A stretch of 64,000 nucleotides of DNA from Sorex araneus (GCF_027595985.1 NC_073313.1:109238552-109302551), one strand, 5' to 3'. Positions 47,501 to 59,964 are shown, counted from the first letter of the stretch. Made by a program: numbers and translations. Notes: generated by a model from the letters alone, not told the origin.

Positions 47501-48320
47501 AAAAAAGATATTGGCACCTCACACATCTCCCACTGTCACCTTTTACCAATTGTTTTTCTGTCTTGTCCTCTGTATTTACCCAGTGTTTTGCAGAGAGAAA
47601 TCTCAAAACAAAATCCAACCGCTTCCTCATTTTTTTCTCATACTGATGTGCTCTAAGCCATCCTCCATTCCAAAGAAACTCCATTCCCCCACTATGTACA
47701 CAGGGAGTTTCTCTGGAAGGCCATCCAAGTGGAACCAAGGTGGTTTCAACTTACTTCAGAACAAGGCCAAAAGACTAGCCTGTGGTTTTCACACATTCAT
47801 TTCAAAGAGCCCTTGGGCAGGGTGTCTGGATTTGTTTGACTAATTGTTTCCTCTCAATAGAATGGCTTTTGTCCCTCTCCACACACTCAAACATAAGTGA
47901 AATAAGAGTTTAGAGCAAGAAACAGTTCTCTGCTTTACTTATGGTGCCGGTTCTTAGGCCCAATTTAATTATAGATTCTGAGAAGCTACATTTTCAGAAT
48001 ATGGAGCTTGAATTTCTAATCTATTACCTATAGAGTCTTGGCATTCAGTAATGACTCCTTTAAATTAGAGGAGTAAGAATCTTTTCTATAGCAAAACAAA
48101 TATGTGTACTCCATTCTGCAATATTTTGATACAGTTCAGTTTCCTACGATTAGAGGGCATTTGCAAGATGGTTAATGGAAGTGCCAAGATTGTTTTCAAA
48201 GGTTTGATAACATTACCATAACTTTTCTTCCAACTGAAAGTAGCTCTGTTGATAACATATTTCCTATGGAGAAAACTTGTTGTCAGTGGTCACTAATTGT
48301 TTTATGAGGCAGGAACAAGA
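47501..48320. other. Intronic stretch, no element recognised
   Basis: Unique sequence. The open frame near 47511-47843 has no recognisable domain. Confidence 0.5.
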
Positions 48321-48324
48321 GCTG

Positions 48325-48570
48325 CACAGTTTGAAAGTTGTGGAAAGGACACATGCTGTGGAATCAGCCAAGATTTTGCATCCTGGGTTATCCATTATAA
48401 GACCTTTATCATGGGTGCGTCTCAGTTTCCTCATCTGTAATGCTGAATAAAAACAAGATCTCACTTTTGTTTTGAGAATTGCATGACAAATGGTACATAA
48501 ATACTTAGCCAAGAGTCTAGCACATAGGAATGGCTCATTGAATGGTATCTTTTATTGCTATTATTACCAC
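48325..48570 (+). repeat. MIR relic, interrupted at its 3' end
   Basis: CATGCTGTGGAATCAGCCAA, TCTCAGTTTCCTCATCTGTA and TAGCACATAGGAATGGCTCA are classical MIR landmarks. Confidence 0.85.
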
Positions 48571-48571
48571 T

Positions 48572-48829
48572 GCATCACTGTATCACTGTCATCTGTCATC
48601 CCGTTGCTCATCAATTTTACTTAAGCAGGCACCAGTAACGTCTCCAAGTGAGACTTGTTGTTACTGTTTTTGGCATATCGAATATGGCATGGGTAGCTTG
48701 CCAGGCTCTGCTGTGCAGGCGGGATACTCTCGGTAGCTAGCTGGGCTCTCCGAGAGGGATGGAGGAATCGAACCCGGGTGAACCACATGCAAGGCAAACG
48801 CCCTACCCGCTGTGCTATCGCTCCAGTCC
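48572..48829 (-). mobile_element. SOR-RTE chimeric SINE inserted in a MIR
   Basis: In reverse: a GGGATGACAGATGACAGTGA tail, TGGTGCCTGCTTAAG, TATGCCAAAAACAGTAACAA, the paired GGCAAGCTACC segments, and an SOR head with GGGTTCGATTCC and GGACTGGAGCGATAGCACAG. It is full length. Confidence 0.9.
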
Positions 48830-48834
48830 ATTAG

Positions 48835-49805
48835 TACCACTACTGCTAGAAATGGAAGAACTTAAATAAATAAGTCAAAATATTTCATTCCACAGTCGAT
48901 ATAGGCTTGGAAGTCAGGACTTAGAAGACTGAATTCTTTCTGTGTGAAGCCTACTAATTTTATTCTTGTGCTCCCTGCAGCACATCCCTAGTTCTATGCT
49001 CTTATCTGCTTATACTTTTAGTAATATCATCAATGTGTAGGGATGGGATAGGGTATAGGTTCATGAATGCTCTGTGGAACTTTGGAAGGTTTTAGAGCAG
49101 GTTAATAACACAGTGGAAACAATGTTTAGAACAGAAAATATGTAGGCCCACATCAGATGCATAAGGAGGCAAAGTTTATAAGCAGAGATACCACTTAGGA
49201 TTGAATCTTTAGAGTTATTCGAGTATCAGGTGACAGGGGAAAGGAAGGGATTTCTCTGCGATTAACGTGGAAATGTTTCAAAGGTTAAACAAGAATAGTA
49301 GCATATGGAAGATATGAGGATTAAAGAGTGGGAAAACTTAAAGAGAATACCAAGGTAGTAAGCCTGTAGAATAGAGTAGAACAGAATTTGGTTCCACTGT
49401 TAGGCTAAAAGTTGGAAAGAAAAGGTGTTTTTTTAAAATTTTATACCACATGTGTGCTGCACATATGAGTAGTTTTATCTAGTGGACATTCATGTTTTTG
49501 ACATTTAGACAAGTTTGGGTCTGGAGAGGTAGATTTAACAGCTTCCTCCATATAGACCTATGTGCTATGTTCATTACCACTTCTGTGACTTTTTTACTGT
49601 TATCCTACATGCAGGAAATTTCCATTTCCATATCAATTGAAGTTTTATCTTCCTCCAAGTCCCAGTTTTTCCAGGAATATATCTCTTAGCATTCTAGAAC
49701 CTGATGAGTTCTTTTCCCCATGCATTTTAAATTTACAATAGGATTTATTGCTCTTAATTGTTATTTATTTGACTTTTAAGTAACTATTACCATTAACTAC
49801 TATAT
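48835..49805. other. Intronic stretch, no element recognised
   Basis: Unique sequence with no gene or repeat recognised. Confidence 0.5.
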
Positions 49806-49809
49806 AGCT

Positions 49810-50035
49810 ACTGTGGTTAAACTGTGGACTATAGAGCTGTCTTGCCTAAGTTAAATCTCAACTCTGTACTTTACTAGCTGCTTAATCTGGGGTATTTAGT
49901 TAACTTTCATATAGCTCAACTTTATCAGAAAATGGAAATAATAGTATTTGCTTCATAAGGTTGTTATAAAGATTAAATAAAATGCAAATTTATTAGGACA
50001 GTTTTTACTACACATTAAGAACTCCATAGCATTTG
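49810..50035 (+). repeat. MIR relic
   Basis: GTGGTTAAACTGTGGACTAT, TACTTTACTAGCTGCTTAAT and AAATGGAAATAATAGTATTT follow MIR order closely. Confidence 0.8.
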
Positions 50036-50664
50036 TAAATTCACATCTATTATATTTACATGTAACTGGTTTACAAATAAATCATAAGTTTCTTAGGGAC
50101 AGGGAATTTGTATTATCATTTCTTTTCCTCATTGCATCTAGCATTGCTAGGTATGCCACCAAACTGTAGGAAATTCAATTGTGTTCAAACATAAGTCTTA
50201 GGCTGTGGAGGTTGCTAGAACCACTATTATAAGGAGTTGTCTCAATGCCACTTCTCATGACCCATGTAGGTCACTAGCCACCATAAACTGTGTGCTTCTA
50301 TTATTTCCTAGACAACTCTCCAACAGCAATAAAAAGTTACCTTATATGGAAGGTAGGGAAGATCTAAATAGGGAACATCTCACACTTCAACTAGACATGA
50401 ACTATGGTTTTAGAAAGAATCGGAGTGGGGGTTGCGGGGAAACAAGGGAAGCTTTTTTTCTTTCTACACGTTTGCCAGCAATACCACTTCTCCTTGGAGT
50501 GCTAGTAGGGGAGCTGACAGAACCTATAGGACTGAGTACAGAAAGAGAGGTGTCTAATAACTCATGAATGTGCTCTATGCTGCACTGAGATAAACCATCC
50601 CATATCACTGTTTTGCCACATTCCTTGCCTGGGGTTGGGAAAGAGCAGAAGAGGTAGTGAAGGA

Positions 50665-50835
50665 GGGGGTGGAGCAATAGCACAGCAGGTAGGGTATTTG
50701 CCTTCCACATGGCCGACCCGGGTTTGAGTACCAGGATCCCATATGGTCCCCTGAGAATTGCCAGGAGCAATTCCTGAGTGCAGAGCCAGGAGTAACCCCT
50801 GCACATCGCTAGGTGTGACCCAAAAAGAAAAAAAA
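50665..50835 (+). repeat. SOR SINE with target duplication
   Basis: GGAGCAATAGCACAGCAGGT to GACCCAAAAAGAAAAA. Flanked by AGAGGTAGTGAAGGA (50650-50664) and AGAAGTAGTGAAGGA (50836-50850). Confidence 0.95.
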
Positions 50836-50850
50836 AGAAGTAGTGAAGGA

Positions 50851-51660
50851 AGGAACATTACACAGAAGCCTTTCTATATGCCTGGCTGGAGCCTCTGCAT
50901 TAAAGACAGAAGGAATCCTATCTGTAATCAACAAAAATGGGCTCTGACTCTTGGATACTAAAGAGTTTGTAGTGAGACATTGGGAAGACCAAATGTTATT
51001 ATACTTTCTTTTGTCTTAGCTTCCTGATATTAAGAAAAAAGAAACCTAGACTTATTCCACTTAGCATAGGGTCTTGTTGCATTCTCATAGCTACAACTAG
51101 CAATATTTTATCTTTTTTCTAGTTAAATAATATTATGTTGTTTATAGATATGCAGAGATAAATAAACTACATCTTCTTTATCCATTTATGTATTGAGACT
51201 AGATTCCACAGGGGAAGGGGTTGTGGGTGAATGAAATGTATAAAAGGTTCAAACGTGGTGGTGGTAAATGAAAACTATATTTCTGTTGGTAATTATGGTA
51301 AAGTATAACCAGATGTCAAATCAATGCTGAATATAATGTTTTAATTCAATGTTACTTCAATGGCTTTTTAGACTGGACAACTTTATTTTTCTAACCTAAA
51401 TTATGGTGCTATTTATGAGTTGCAAACCAAGGTAATAGATTTGTGAATAATTTTCTAAAATGCAGACCATTGAATTCATGCAATAATATCATCTTGAAAC
51501 TCCTTTATGTAATAGAAAAAAATTCTCTCTAACACAGTAAGAGCTAGTCACATGTGTTATTGAGCATTTAAAGTATAAATGAGATATACTGTTAGGATGA
51601 AATGAAACCAAATTTCAAATACTGTAAATACTGTAAAATATCCCATTTTACTTTCTCACA
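50851..51660. other. Intronic stretch, no element recognised
   Basis: Unique AT-rich sequence. Short L1-like traces around 51130-51190 are too weak to assign. Confidence 0.45.
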
Positions 51661-51662
51661 TT

Positions 51663-51805
51663 GGGCCAAAGAGATGGCTCGGAGTGTTGGGGATATATTT
51701 TGTATGTAGAAGCACCAAGTTTTATTCTTACAACCACATGGTCCACAGAACAGCGCCAAGAATGACCTCTGAGCACTGTGCAGGAAATATTCCCCCAAAC
51801 ACTAC
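51663..51805 (+). repeat. Older tRNA-type SINE related to SOR
   Basis: TGGGCCAAAGAGATGGCTCG start, ACATGGTCCACAGAACAGCG and CCTCTGAGCACTGTGCAGG. A different subfamily from the GGGGCTGGAG copies. Confidence 0.55.
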
Positions 51806-51961
51806 TAGATTTGACTCCAGAACAATCAAATTTTTCATACATGGTAACTTTGAAAAGTTAAATGATAATTTCAAAAAATTAATTTTGATCAACAATGCTG
51901 AAATGGAAATAATTTGGGTTTATTGAGTAAACTGATAATTAAAACTATTTTCACATGTTTT

Positions 51962-52446
51962 TTTCATTGAATCACCATGAGATACAGTTACAGACTTATA
52001 GACGTTCATGATTATGTTTCAGTCATACAATGATCGAGCACCCATTTTTCCACCAGTGCTCATTTTTCACCGTCAATGTTCCCAGTATCCCTCCCGCCAC
52101 CTACACCCTTTCCCACCCACTGCCTCTGTGGCAGGCACATTCCTTCTTATGCTCTCTCTCATTTTGGGTGTTATGGTTTGCAATACAGGTACTAAAAGGC
52201 GATCATGTTTGGTCTATAGTCTACTTTTAGCACACATTTCCCATCCTGAACAATCCCTCCAACAATCATTTTCTTAGTGGTCCCTTCTCTATCCCAGCTG
52301 CCTTTCTCCCCAGCATGTAAGGCCGGTTTCTAAGCTGTGGTGGGATCCTCCTGGCACTTATCTATACAGTCTTTAAGTGTTAGTTTCCTATTATGTTACT
52401 TTGTATTCCACAAATAAGTGCAGTGATTCTATGTCTGTCTCTTTAG
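51962..52446 (-). mobile_element. Shrew L1 3' UTR, reverse, with target duplication
   Basis: ATTGAATCACCATGAGATAC to CTATGTCTGTC. Duplication TTTCACATGTTTT at 51949-51961 and 52447-52459. Confidence 0.9.
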
Positions 52447-52469
52447 TTTCACATGTTTTAAGAATACTT

Positions 52470-52553
52470 TTGATTGGTGCCAAAGGATGTAACCCAGGAC
52501 TTCATAGATGCAAAACATGTGTTCTACCATTGTGCTATAATCCTGGCCTATCT
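52470..52553 (-). repeat. SOR SINE fragment
   Basis: GGATGTAACCCAGGACTTCA and TACCATTGTGCTATAATCCT. Confidence 0.5.
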
Positions 52554-52565
52554 CTTTAACCTTTT

Positions 52566-52718
52566 CTGTGTAACCAGAGTTATTCAGGGCTTACTCCTGG
52601 CTCTGCACTCATGGATCACTCTTGATGGTACTTAGAGGACTATAGATGGGCCCCAAATTGAACTGGGGGTAGGTCAAATAAAGGCAAGCGCCATAAACCC
52701 TGTGCTGTCGCTCAGGCC
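52566..52718 (-). repeat. SOR SINE, degraded
   Basis: GGGCTTACTCCTGGCTCTGC, AAATTGAACTGGGGGTAGG and TGTGCTGTCGCTCAGGCC. Confidence 0.85.
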
Positions 52719-52918
52719 TATATTTCTTTTAACTTTTAACTGTGACTGCTAAACTACATAGAGGGCTCATATTTCTGAGAAAAAATATATATTTCTTTTA
52801 GAACTGTTCTAGAAAGATAAATTCAGGAAGGTGAGAAGAATTGGTCACTCTCTGGTTGCAACCCACAGCAGAGTCTTTGGTTCAGAAAAGAAGGACTCTG
52901 GGGTACAATTCTCCAATG

Positions 52919-52956
<38 letters not shown>
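52919..52956 (+). repeat. (CA)n microsatellite
   Basis: About 18 uninterrupted CA units. Confidence 0.98.
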
Positions 52957-52957
<1 letters not shown>

Positions 52958-53376
52958 TTTTGTCCCTGAAACTGCCCTTTCAAAGACTGTATATTGTGGT
53001 AAAGAATCCATTCTTTCGTGCTTGGAAACAAACACATTTTGACTTTTTAGAAATGGGTGTACATAGGTCAAGGGAATTGGGGTGGGATATTCTAGGTTGC
53101 TATAACAATGACTTACTGTTGAAGAATAGCAAACTAATTATCACATTACAATAGTCTCTGCCTACCAGGGAGAATAATTAGCTTCCTTGGAGGATTTCAA
53201 AAACATTCCTTCCCAGCAACTAGCTACTTTGTTCTTTTGGTTCAAGTTAATTCAATTCAACTAGTGGTAGCTATAAAAAAAAGAAAATTAACACATTAAT
53301 GACCAAAAAGGAAACAATCACAGTCTCCCTTAGTTTCAAATCCAGGTTTGCCTTTTGCCTATCAAAATAACAAGTC

Positions 53377-53566
53377 CTGGGGCTGGAGCAATAGCACAGC
53401 AGGTAGAGCTTTTGCCTTGCATACGGGACCCGGGTTCAATTCCCAGCATCCCATTTGGTCCCCTGAGCACTGCCAGGGGGCAATTCCTGAGTGCAGAACC
53501 AGGAGTAACCCCTGTGCATCGCCAGGTGTGACCCAAAAAGCAGAAAATATAAAATAAAATAAAAAA
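53377..53566 (+). repeat. SOR SINE with target duplication
   Basis: GGGGCTGGAGCAATAGCACA to GACCCAAAAAGCAG with an (AAAAT)n-like tail. Perfect duplication CAAAATAACAAGTC at 53363-53376 and 53567-53580. Confidence 0.95.
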
Positions 53567-53747
53567 CAAAATAACAAGTCTTTAGTAACCCAAAATGTGA
53601 CCATCTTTTCAAATATCCCATAGACTTCTGGGCCCAATTTTATCTGTATACTGTAGCCCCTCGGAGGACTTTAAAGACAAACATAGTAAATGAAACTTGG
53701 ATCCTGAGAGTCCGTCAGTTCTGCCCAGTAAGAATTCTCTCCTAACA

Positions 53748-54242
53748 AGACTAACACCCAAGAATAGAAGAATAGTAGAAATAAGTACCAGGAGGTTGAC
53801 TCCATGGCTTGGAAGCAGGCCTCACATTCTGGGGAGAGGGCAACTCAGAGAAGGGATCACCAAGTATAATGCGGTTGGTCGGAGGTCATGCGGGGGAAGG
53901 GTGATGCGGGCTGAATGTGGTCTAGAGACTGAACACAGTGGCCACTCAACACCTCTATTGCGAACCACAACACCTAATGAGAGAGAGAGAACAAAAGGAA
54001 ATGCCCTGCCAAAGTGGCAGGGTGGGGTGGGGGGAGATGGGATTAGGGAAGGTGGGAGGGATGCTGGGTTTACGGGTGGTGGAGAATGGGCACTGGTGAA
54101 GTGATGGGTTCTCAAACTTTGTATGGGGGAAACATGAGCAGAAAAATGTATAAATCTGTAACTGTACCCTCACGGTGATTCACTAACTAAAAATAAATAA
54201 ATAAAAAAAATAAATAAAGTGCTTGTCCTGCAAAAAAAAAAA
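53748..54242 (+). mobile_element. 5'-truncated shrew L1 with 18-bp target duplication and short 3' transduction
   Basis: AGACTAACACCCAAGAATAG start, G-rich tract at 54018-54045, GGGCACTGGTGAAGTGATGG, TACCCTCACGGTGATTCACT. A first A-rich tail ends at 54218, then GTGCTTGTCCTGC (54219-54231), then 12 or more A. Duplication AAGAATTCTCTCCTAACA at 53730-53747 and 54243-54260. Confidence 0.95.
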
Positions 54243-54260
54243 AAGAATTCTCTCCTAACA

Positions 54261-55321
54261 GCAATATTATATAGACAACTAAATCCTTTCTCTAACTAAA
54301 GTTTCGGGCTCAGTAACAGACATTCCATTTGGGACATACTCATTATTGGCAAGATAGACTTGAAAATAATAAAATAGAAAGATTTTGATTTATTTATGGG
54401 CAGAACAGGAAAGAGACACATTAAGGATTAAGAAATATGGAATAAAGTTATGAAGCAAATTACAGACCAAAGAGATCAATTTACTAAACCTCAAGCCAAA
54501 CTGAAACCAAATATTAACTGAAAATGAACTGGACTACATATATATGTTAGAAATATATATGTTAGAATATACATATATATATTTTTCAAGGCAGAATCAA
54601 ACCTATATATTTTCTAGTGAACTAAAATATCAAAACATTCTTTTAGCTGAATCTTAACTGAACCAATATTTCATTTGGTTTGACTTTCTGTTAAAAAGGA
54701 ATATTTTTGGCTTTCCTTTGCCTTCAAAGGAAGGTAGTTAAAATTCCCTGGAAATGGTTTATCTTCCACAATTTTTAGTTATTTAAGTTGAATGAAAGAA
54801 TGTGAATCTCTCCACAAGTTTCAGACCTAAGAGAAATTAACAGAGGATGGAAACAGAATGACATTACTGAGTCCTAAAATAAAAAACAAATTTCAAATCC
54901 ACTTAATGTTATTTTCCTTTGATTAAATGTATATTAACTTGCATAATAAATACAAATATTGACACTTAAATAATTATTTTTTCATTTTTGAGGATAGTAT
55001 TTTTCTTAATTAATGTCTGTAAGAAGTTCATGCTGATGGAAAAATTGAATTTTGTATTCTGAATATCTGATACTGAGAAAGTTATAGTTTTCTGTGAATT
55101 GAAATAGCTAATAACAATGGAAAGTTATTTTTACCTATAGAATTGCAAATTCTGTTTCAAACAGAATGGAAACCAAATCTTGGAGAAGTAAGGATTCATT
55201 CTAATACACAAAATTGGGAAGGTACAAAGTGGTGCAGATGGGCTTTCCAAGATTGTTCAGAATTCTGATCTCTGCCTCCCTCTTCTCCTCAAATTGGTTA
55301 CTCTCTTTATCTTATGTGTAT
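54261..55321. other. Intronic stretch, no element recognised
   Basis: AT-rich unique sequence with a TATATA-rich segment at 54538-54580. Confidence 0.5.
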
Positions 55322-55335
55322 AAATATATCTTCAT

Positions 55336-56768
55336 GGACAAGGTCGGAAAAACCCTCCACTTCATTGAAGCCAAAGGTATCTTCAAAGCTGACACACCAC
55401 TGGCCAAGCAAGTGAAAACAGAGATAAATAAATGGGACTATCTCTAACTAAGAAGCTTCTGCACCTCAAGAGAAACAGTACCAAAGTACAAAGACAATCT
55501 ACAGAATGGGAAAGGATATTTATGCAGTACCCATCCGATAAAGGGTTGATAACAAGGATATACAATGCACTAGTTGAACTCCACAAGAAGAAAACTGCCA
55601 ACCCGATCAAAAAATGGGGTGATGAAATGAACAGAAAATTTCCCAAAGAAGAAATCCGAATGGCTCAGAGGCACATGAGAAAATGTTCAACATCACTAAT
55701 CATCAGGGAGATGCAGATCAAAACAACAATGAGATATCATCTCACACCACAGAGACTGGCCCACATCCCAAAAAACAAAAACAACTAGTGTTGGCGTGGA
55801 TGCAGGGAGAAAGGGACTCTTCTTCATTGCTGGTGGTAATGCCGACTGATTCAGCCCTTTTGGAAAACAATATGGACGATTCTCAAAAAATTAGAAATTG
55901 AGCTTCCATCTGACCCAGCAATACCACTCCTGGGAATATATCCCAGAGAGGCAAAAAGGTATAGTAGAGATGACATCTGTATTTCTATGGTCATTGCAGC
56001 ACTGTTTACAATAGCCAGAATCTGGAAAAAACCAGAGTGCCCCAAAACAGATGATTGGCTAAAGAAACTCTGGTACATCTACACAATGGAATACTATGTA
56101 GCCGTCAGAAAACATGAAGTTATGAAATTTGCATATAAATGGATCAACATGGAAAGTATCATGTTGAGTGAAATGAGTCAGAAAGAAAGAGACAGACATA
56201 GAAAGATTGCACTCATATGTGGAATATAATGTAACTGAGAAGTACAAGTTGGCAATGATGCAACTTCTGGCAAATATCTCTCTGGACTTAGTTACTAAAA
56301 TACTAAAATACAGAAACCCAAAACCGTGAGGTCGCTAAGTGCGGTCACTCGACCTCATACCTCTTCATTCTCAGCAATGAAAAACAAATTGTCAAATGCT
56401 TCCTTTTCAGTAGGTCTGACTTTAGGGGGGAGACTCTCCAAACAATAATAGTGAGTTTTGTTGAAATATTGAATGCAATCAAAGTGAAAGTAAAGTGAAA
56501 TTTATTAGTTACACAGGCAAGGGGGGGCTAAGGGTGGGGAAGGCTAGGGGCATGGGGGGGCTAGGGGTTTGGGGGTGCGGAGTGGAGCTATACTGGGATT
56601 CTTGGTGGTGGAATATGTGCACTGGTGAAGGGATGGATGTTCGAGCATTGTATAACTGAGACTTAAACCTGAAAACTTTGTAACTTTCCTTATGTTGATT
56701 CAATAAAAAAATTTAAAAATAATAATAAAAAATAAAAGACATGTAAGCAGCCCCCCAAAAAAATAAAT
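55336..56768 (+). mobile_element. 5'-truncated shrew L1, end of ORF2 and 3' UTR
   Basis: ORF2p C-terminal landmarks appear in several frames: [37 protein letters not shown], WRGCREKGT-type and LWYIYTMEYYVAVRKHEV. Frameshifts and stops kill the frame. The 3' UTR has a G-rich tract at 56520-56580. A tail ends near 56737, then GACATGTAAGCAGCCCCCC, then A-rich. Flanks AAATATATCTTCAT (55322-55335) and AAATACATCATCAT (56769-56782). Confidence 0.85.
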
Positions 56769-56782
56769 AAATACATCATCAT

Positions 56783-57417
56783 GGGTGGCTGCCACCTTTT
56801 CAGAGCCTATTGGACAGCCAGGTATGAGACTGCAGTGATGTGACACGTGGGGCCTCATGAGATGGGGGGGTGGAACCAGTCCCTCTCCCCGCCTCGACGA
56901 GGCCCCGAGTTGCTGCCCACAAATGGCTCCTGGCTCCTGAATGGCCATGATCCCAGAGGTACACAAACCAATCTAGGAGCCCACCGGCTTTTGGCAGAAA
57001 TCCCTCCAGACTTATTACTAAAATATCAGGATCCAAAGTGCTTTTCATATCAGCAATATAAAACAAATTATCTAATGATGCCTTTTGTCAGGTCTGACTG
57101 AGGAAAATTCCAATAATAATGGTGGATCTTTTGTCAAAATATTGAATGTGATCAGAGAAGAGACAGAGTAAGGTGGAAATCATCTGACACATAGGTGGGG
57201 AGAGGGGTGGGATGGGGGTATACTGGGGTTCTTGGTAGTGGAGGGTGTGCACTGGTGAGGGGATGGGTGTTTGATCATTGTATGACCAAGACTTAGACTG
57301 GAAAGCTTTGTAACTGTTCTCATGGTGATTCAATTAAAAAAAAAAAGTGTGACAATGTACCGCTATATCAGTGCTACCACAATAAAAAATAAATTTTACA
57401 ATACAAAATAAATAAAT
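56783..57417 (+). mobile_element. Second L1-type insertion at the same target, composite 5' part
   Basis: About 56783-56985 is a GC-rich module (GTTGCTGCCCACAAATGGCT) without ORF2 similarity. From 56990 it is an L1 3' UTR (a GTGCACTGGTGAGGGG segment, TCTCATGGTGATTCAATT). After the A-tail at 57334-57345 come about 60 more bases with AATAAA signals before the A-rich end. It is flanked by AAATACATCATCAT and AAATACATCTTCAT (57418-57431). Confidence 0.75.
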
Positions 57418-57431
57418 AAATACATCTTCAT

Positions 57432-58170
57432 TCCTTTCCAATGGTAAGAGAGTTGTGAAGCAGCGGTAGCTGTTCTTGTCTGTCTGAGTCTGGGTTGGAT
57501 CTATTGTAAGTCCTTTCAATTTGACAAATAACCACAATTGTATCCTGCTGTGTTACTGCTATGTCTCTAATCTTGGAATCACTGAAATGGCTGTTGTATA
57601 GGAAGGAAAGTCTGTAAATAGCATGTTGGAGATTATGTTTTGCCGTATATTTAAGCTGTATAATTATAGGTAGTTTGTGTTCACGTATACTGGGTAACCA
57701 AATTGGATACAGTATGCAAAGAAGTTTATTTAAAATTTCTGCCACCTTAGGATTTCTAAGCAGTGGTTTAAGTGTTGGTTTAAAATAGATCCACGAATTC
57801 CTGTATACGGCACCATTCTAGATGTAGAGCAAATTGTTTTCCTTGACAGCTGGATTTGTTTAGTGATGTTCCTAATAGACTAAAACAGAGGTGACACAAA
57901 TGTGTGGTTTTGGACACTGGATCATAAAAGACACTATATTTTCTTTCTTCACTCTCTTCACTCACTCAGACTTTCTAACAGCCATCTTGTGTGTGAACCC
58001 CACAGTCCCAGCTGAGTCATTAGGTGACGGCATCCCCTTCAAATACCTTGACTACAAGTAAATGCAACCTCCTGAGCTACAGTGAACCAACAACTTAGCC
58101 ACTTCACAATTCCGAATCCACAGAACTGCAAAATAATTTTATTGAGTCAAATTTTATTTTATTAAAATAA
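57432..58170. other. Intronic stretch, no element recognised
   Basis: Unique sequence with no gene or repeat recognised. Confidence 0.5.
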
Positions 58171-58174
58171 AACG

Positions 58175-58324
58175 ATTTTATTTTAGTGGTGTTCAGGGAT
58201 ACACCTGGATCATCTCAGATCAGTACTTGGTGGGGGCATTCCCAGTAATGGTTGGGGGAGATTTCACCCAGGCCTCTGGCATGCAAAGCATATGGTCCAG
58301 TTCACTGAGTTATCTCTTCAACCC
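58175..58324 (-). repeat. Older tRNA-type SINE, reverse
   Basis: TTTCACCCAGGCCTCTGGCA, TGCAAAGCATATGGTCCAGT, TGAGTTATCTCTTCAACCC; same older subfamily as 51663-51805. Confidence 0.6.
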
Positions 58325-58327
58325 TAA

Positions 58328-58482
58328 ATGTTTTTCTTGGGGGTTTTCTGTGGGAGGACTATCCATGGTAGTGCTCAGGGCTTAATCCTGACTCTGCATT
58401 CAGGGATCACTTCTGATGGACTCAGTGGTCCTTATGTGGCTACCATAAGTGTCCTACCCACTGTACTATCACTATGGCTCCC
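58328..58482 (-). repeat. SOR SINE, degraded
   Basis: GTGCTCAGGGCTTAATCCTG, TCAGGGATCACTTCTGATGG and CCACTGTACTATCACTATGG. Confidence 0.75.
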
Positions 58483-58884
58483 TATATGTTTCTTTAGTGA
58501 CGAAGGTTTGGAGTATTTGCTCCCCAGAAAGGGATAAACTATACAGTTAAGAACCTAGAAAAAATGGTAATTTTGAACCATAATAAGCTTAATGATTAAT
58601 ACTCAACTTTATACATTTGTACCAAGTTATAAAATTTGCTGCTTTGTAAAGCTTTGCTTGGAATCCTTACCAACAATTTCATTTTGAACCCAAGTGCCAA
58701 AACCTAGGTCTTTGTAGTTGCTGCATATGAGTTTGTTTTAGATTGATTTACATGCTGCTCTGTACAATTAATAATCATATGAACAAAGACATATATTTTT
58801 ATTTCTTCAATAAACTTTATCTAAATCTATAAACATGATGTGTGAAATATATTATGTATGTCTCTTATGTATTTTTAAAATGAC

Positions 58885-59065
58885 AAATAGTATTTGGGCA
58901 TCTATTAGAATTTAGGCACTGTGCTTGGCACTGAGGATACAAAAATGAACATGACACCTTGGCTGTGTAAGGCTCAGAATTTAGGGCAGTACACAAGTAA
59001 ACACATAATTAAAACACAGCACGGTGACTAATACTACAGAGGTACAAATAACATACTGTGGTATT
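58885..59065 (+). repeat. Ancient interspersed repeat, family unresolved
   Basis: AGGCACTGTGCTTGGCACTG with a following AGGATACAAAAATGAACATG is a mammal-wide repeat pattern I recognise but cannot assign. Confidence 0.4.
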
Positions 59066-59960
59066 GTATATAATAAAACAATTATTTCTATTCATGGTCT
59101 TCAAATATAAATAGGAGTTTTCAAGCAAAGTAAAGTGGTTGGAGAGATGTCATTACAGGTATTGGCTAACAGGGTGTGAAAAGACATTGATGTATAAAAA
59201 GCTTGAGGGTTTTCTTTTGATAGTTTAATTTCTTCCTCTGTAACTGAAAACTGAAGAGATTTCTGGTGAGAAGCTTATTCCAAGGAATGTGCGGCAAGCT
59301 AGACAGGATGATTATTTAGGCCAAAAGAATTCAAAGCCAATAGTGTTTTCCAAGCTGCCTCAGAATTGGAGGAAAGAGAGAACGTGTTTGTGCTGTCAAC
59401 CTAAAGGTTCTCAGGCTAAAGAGTTATGCTACACTCTGAGTCCTTGGAGGAGAAATGTGGTCTTTGAATCATGTGATTTCCTTACCACAAAGAACTCAAA
59501 TTGTCTGTGCATGAGTCAAGTGAGTTTCTCAAAGTGGACTTGAGTCACTCATTATCTTACAGATCAGTGCCACTCAAACTTCAGAAGCAAGAACATATAT
59601 CATAAGGCAAACCAACATCTCCTGCTTCCACCAAAAATCATGCTATGAAAAAGACAACTGAAGTAAATTACTTACTTGGGCATAGGTAATTTATATTTGG
59701 CACAGCCACTAATCTTGTTACATACAGTTAAATGGTTCATGGTTGGGTCGGGAGTGATCCATAGAACATACTATTAGATCACTGCCATTCACCTATAAAA
59801 TTCTGTATGACAAATATTTTTATCTTAAAATGTAACCTATACTTTTCCTGTTTACTGTGAGGGTGATGTAATTTATCATTTTGACTTAGAAGTAGTTTAA
59901 AGTCAAACTAGAAGTTAAAATATTTCAAGTACAAGGACATTTTCAGGTATTATCTGTATT
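59066..59960. other. Intronic stretch, no element recognised
   Basis: Unique sequence. The open frame at 59289-59543 has no recognisable motif. Confidence 0.5.
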
Positions 59961-59964
59961 GGCA

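Noticed and set aside
55214..56229. Series of open frames as an exon cluster
   Set aside because: L1 ORF2 remnants with frameshifts, flanked by a target duplication.
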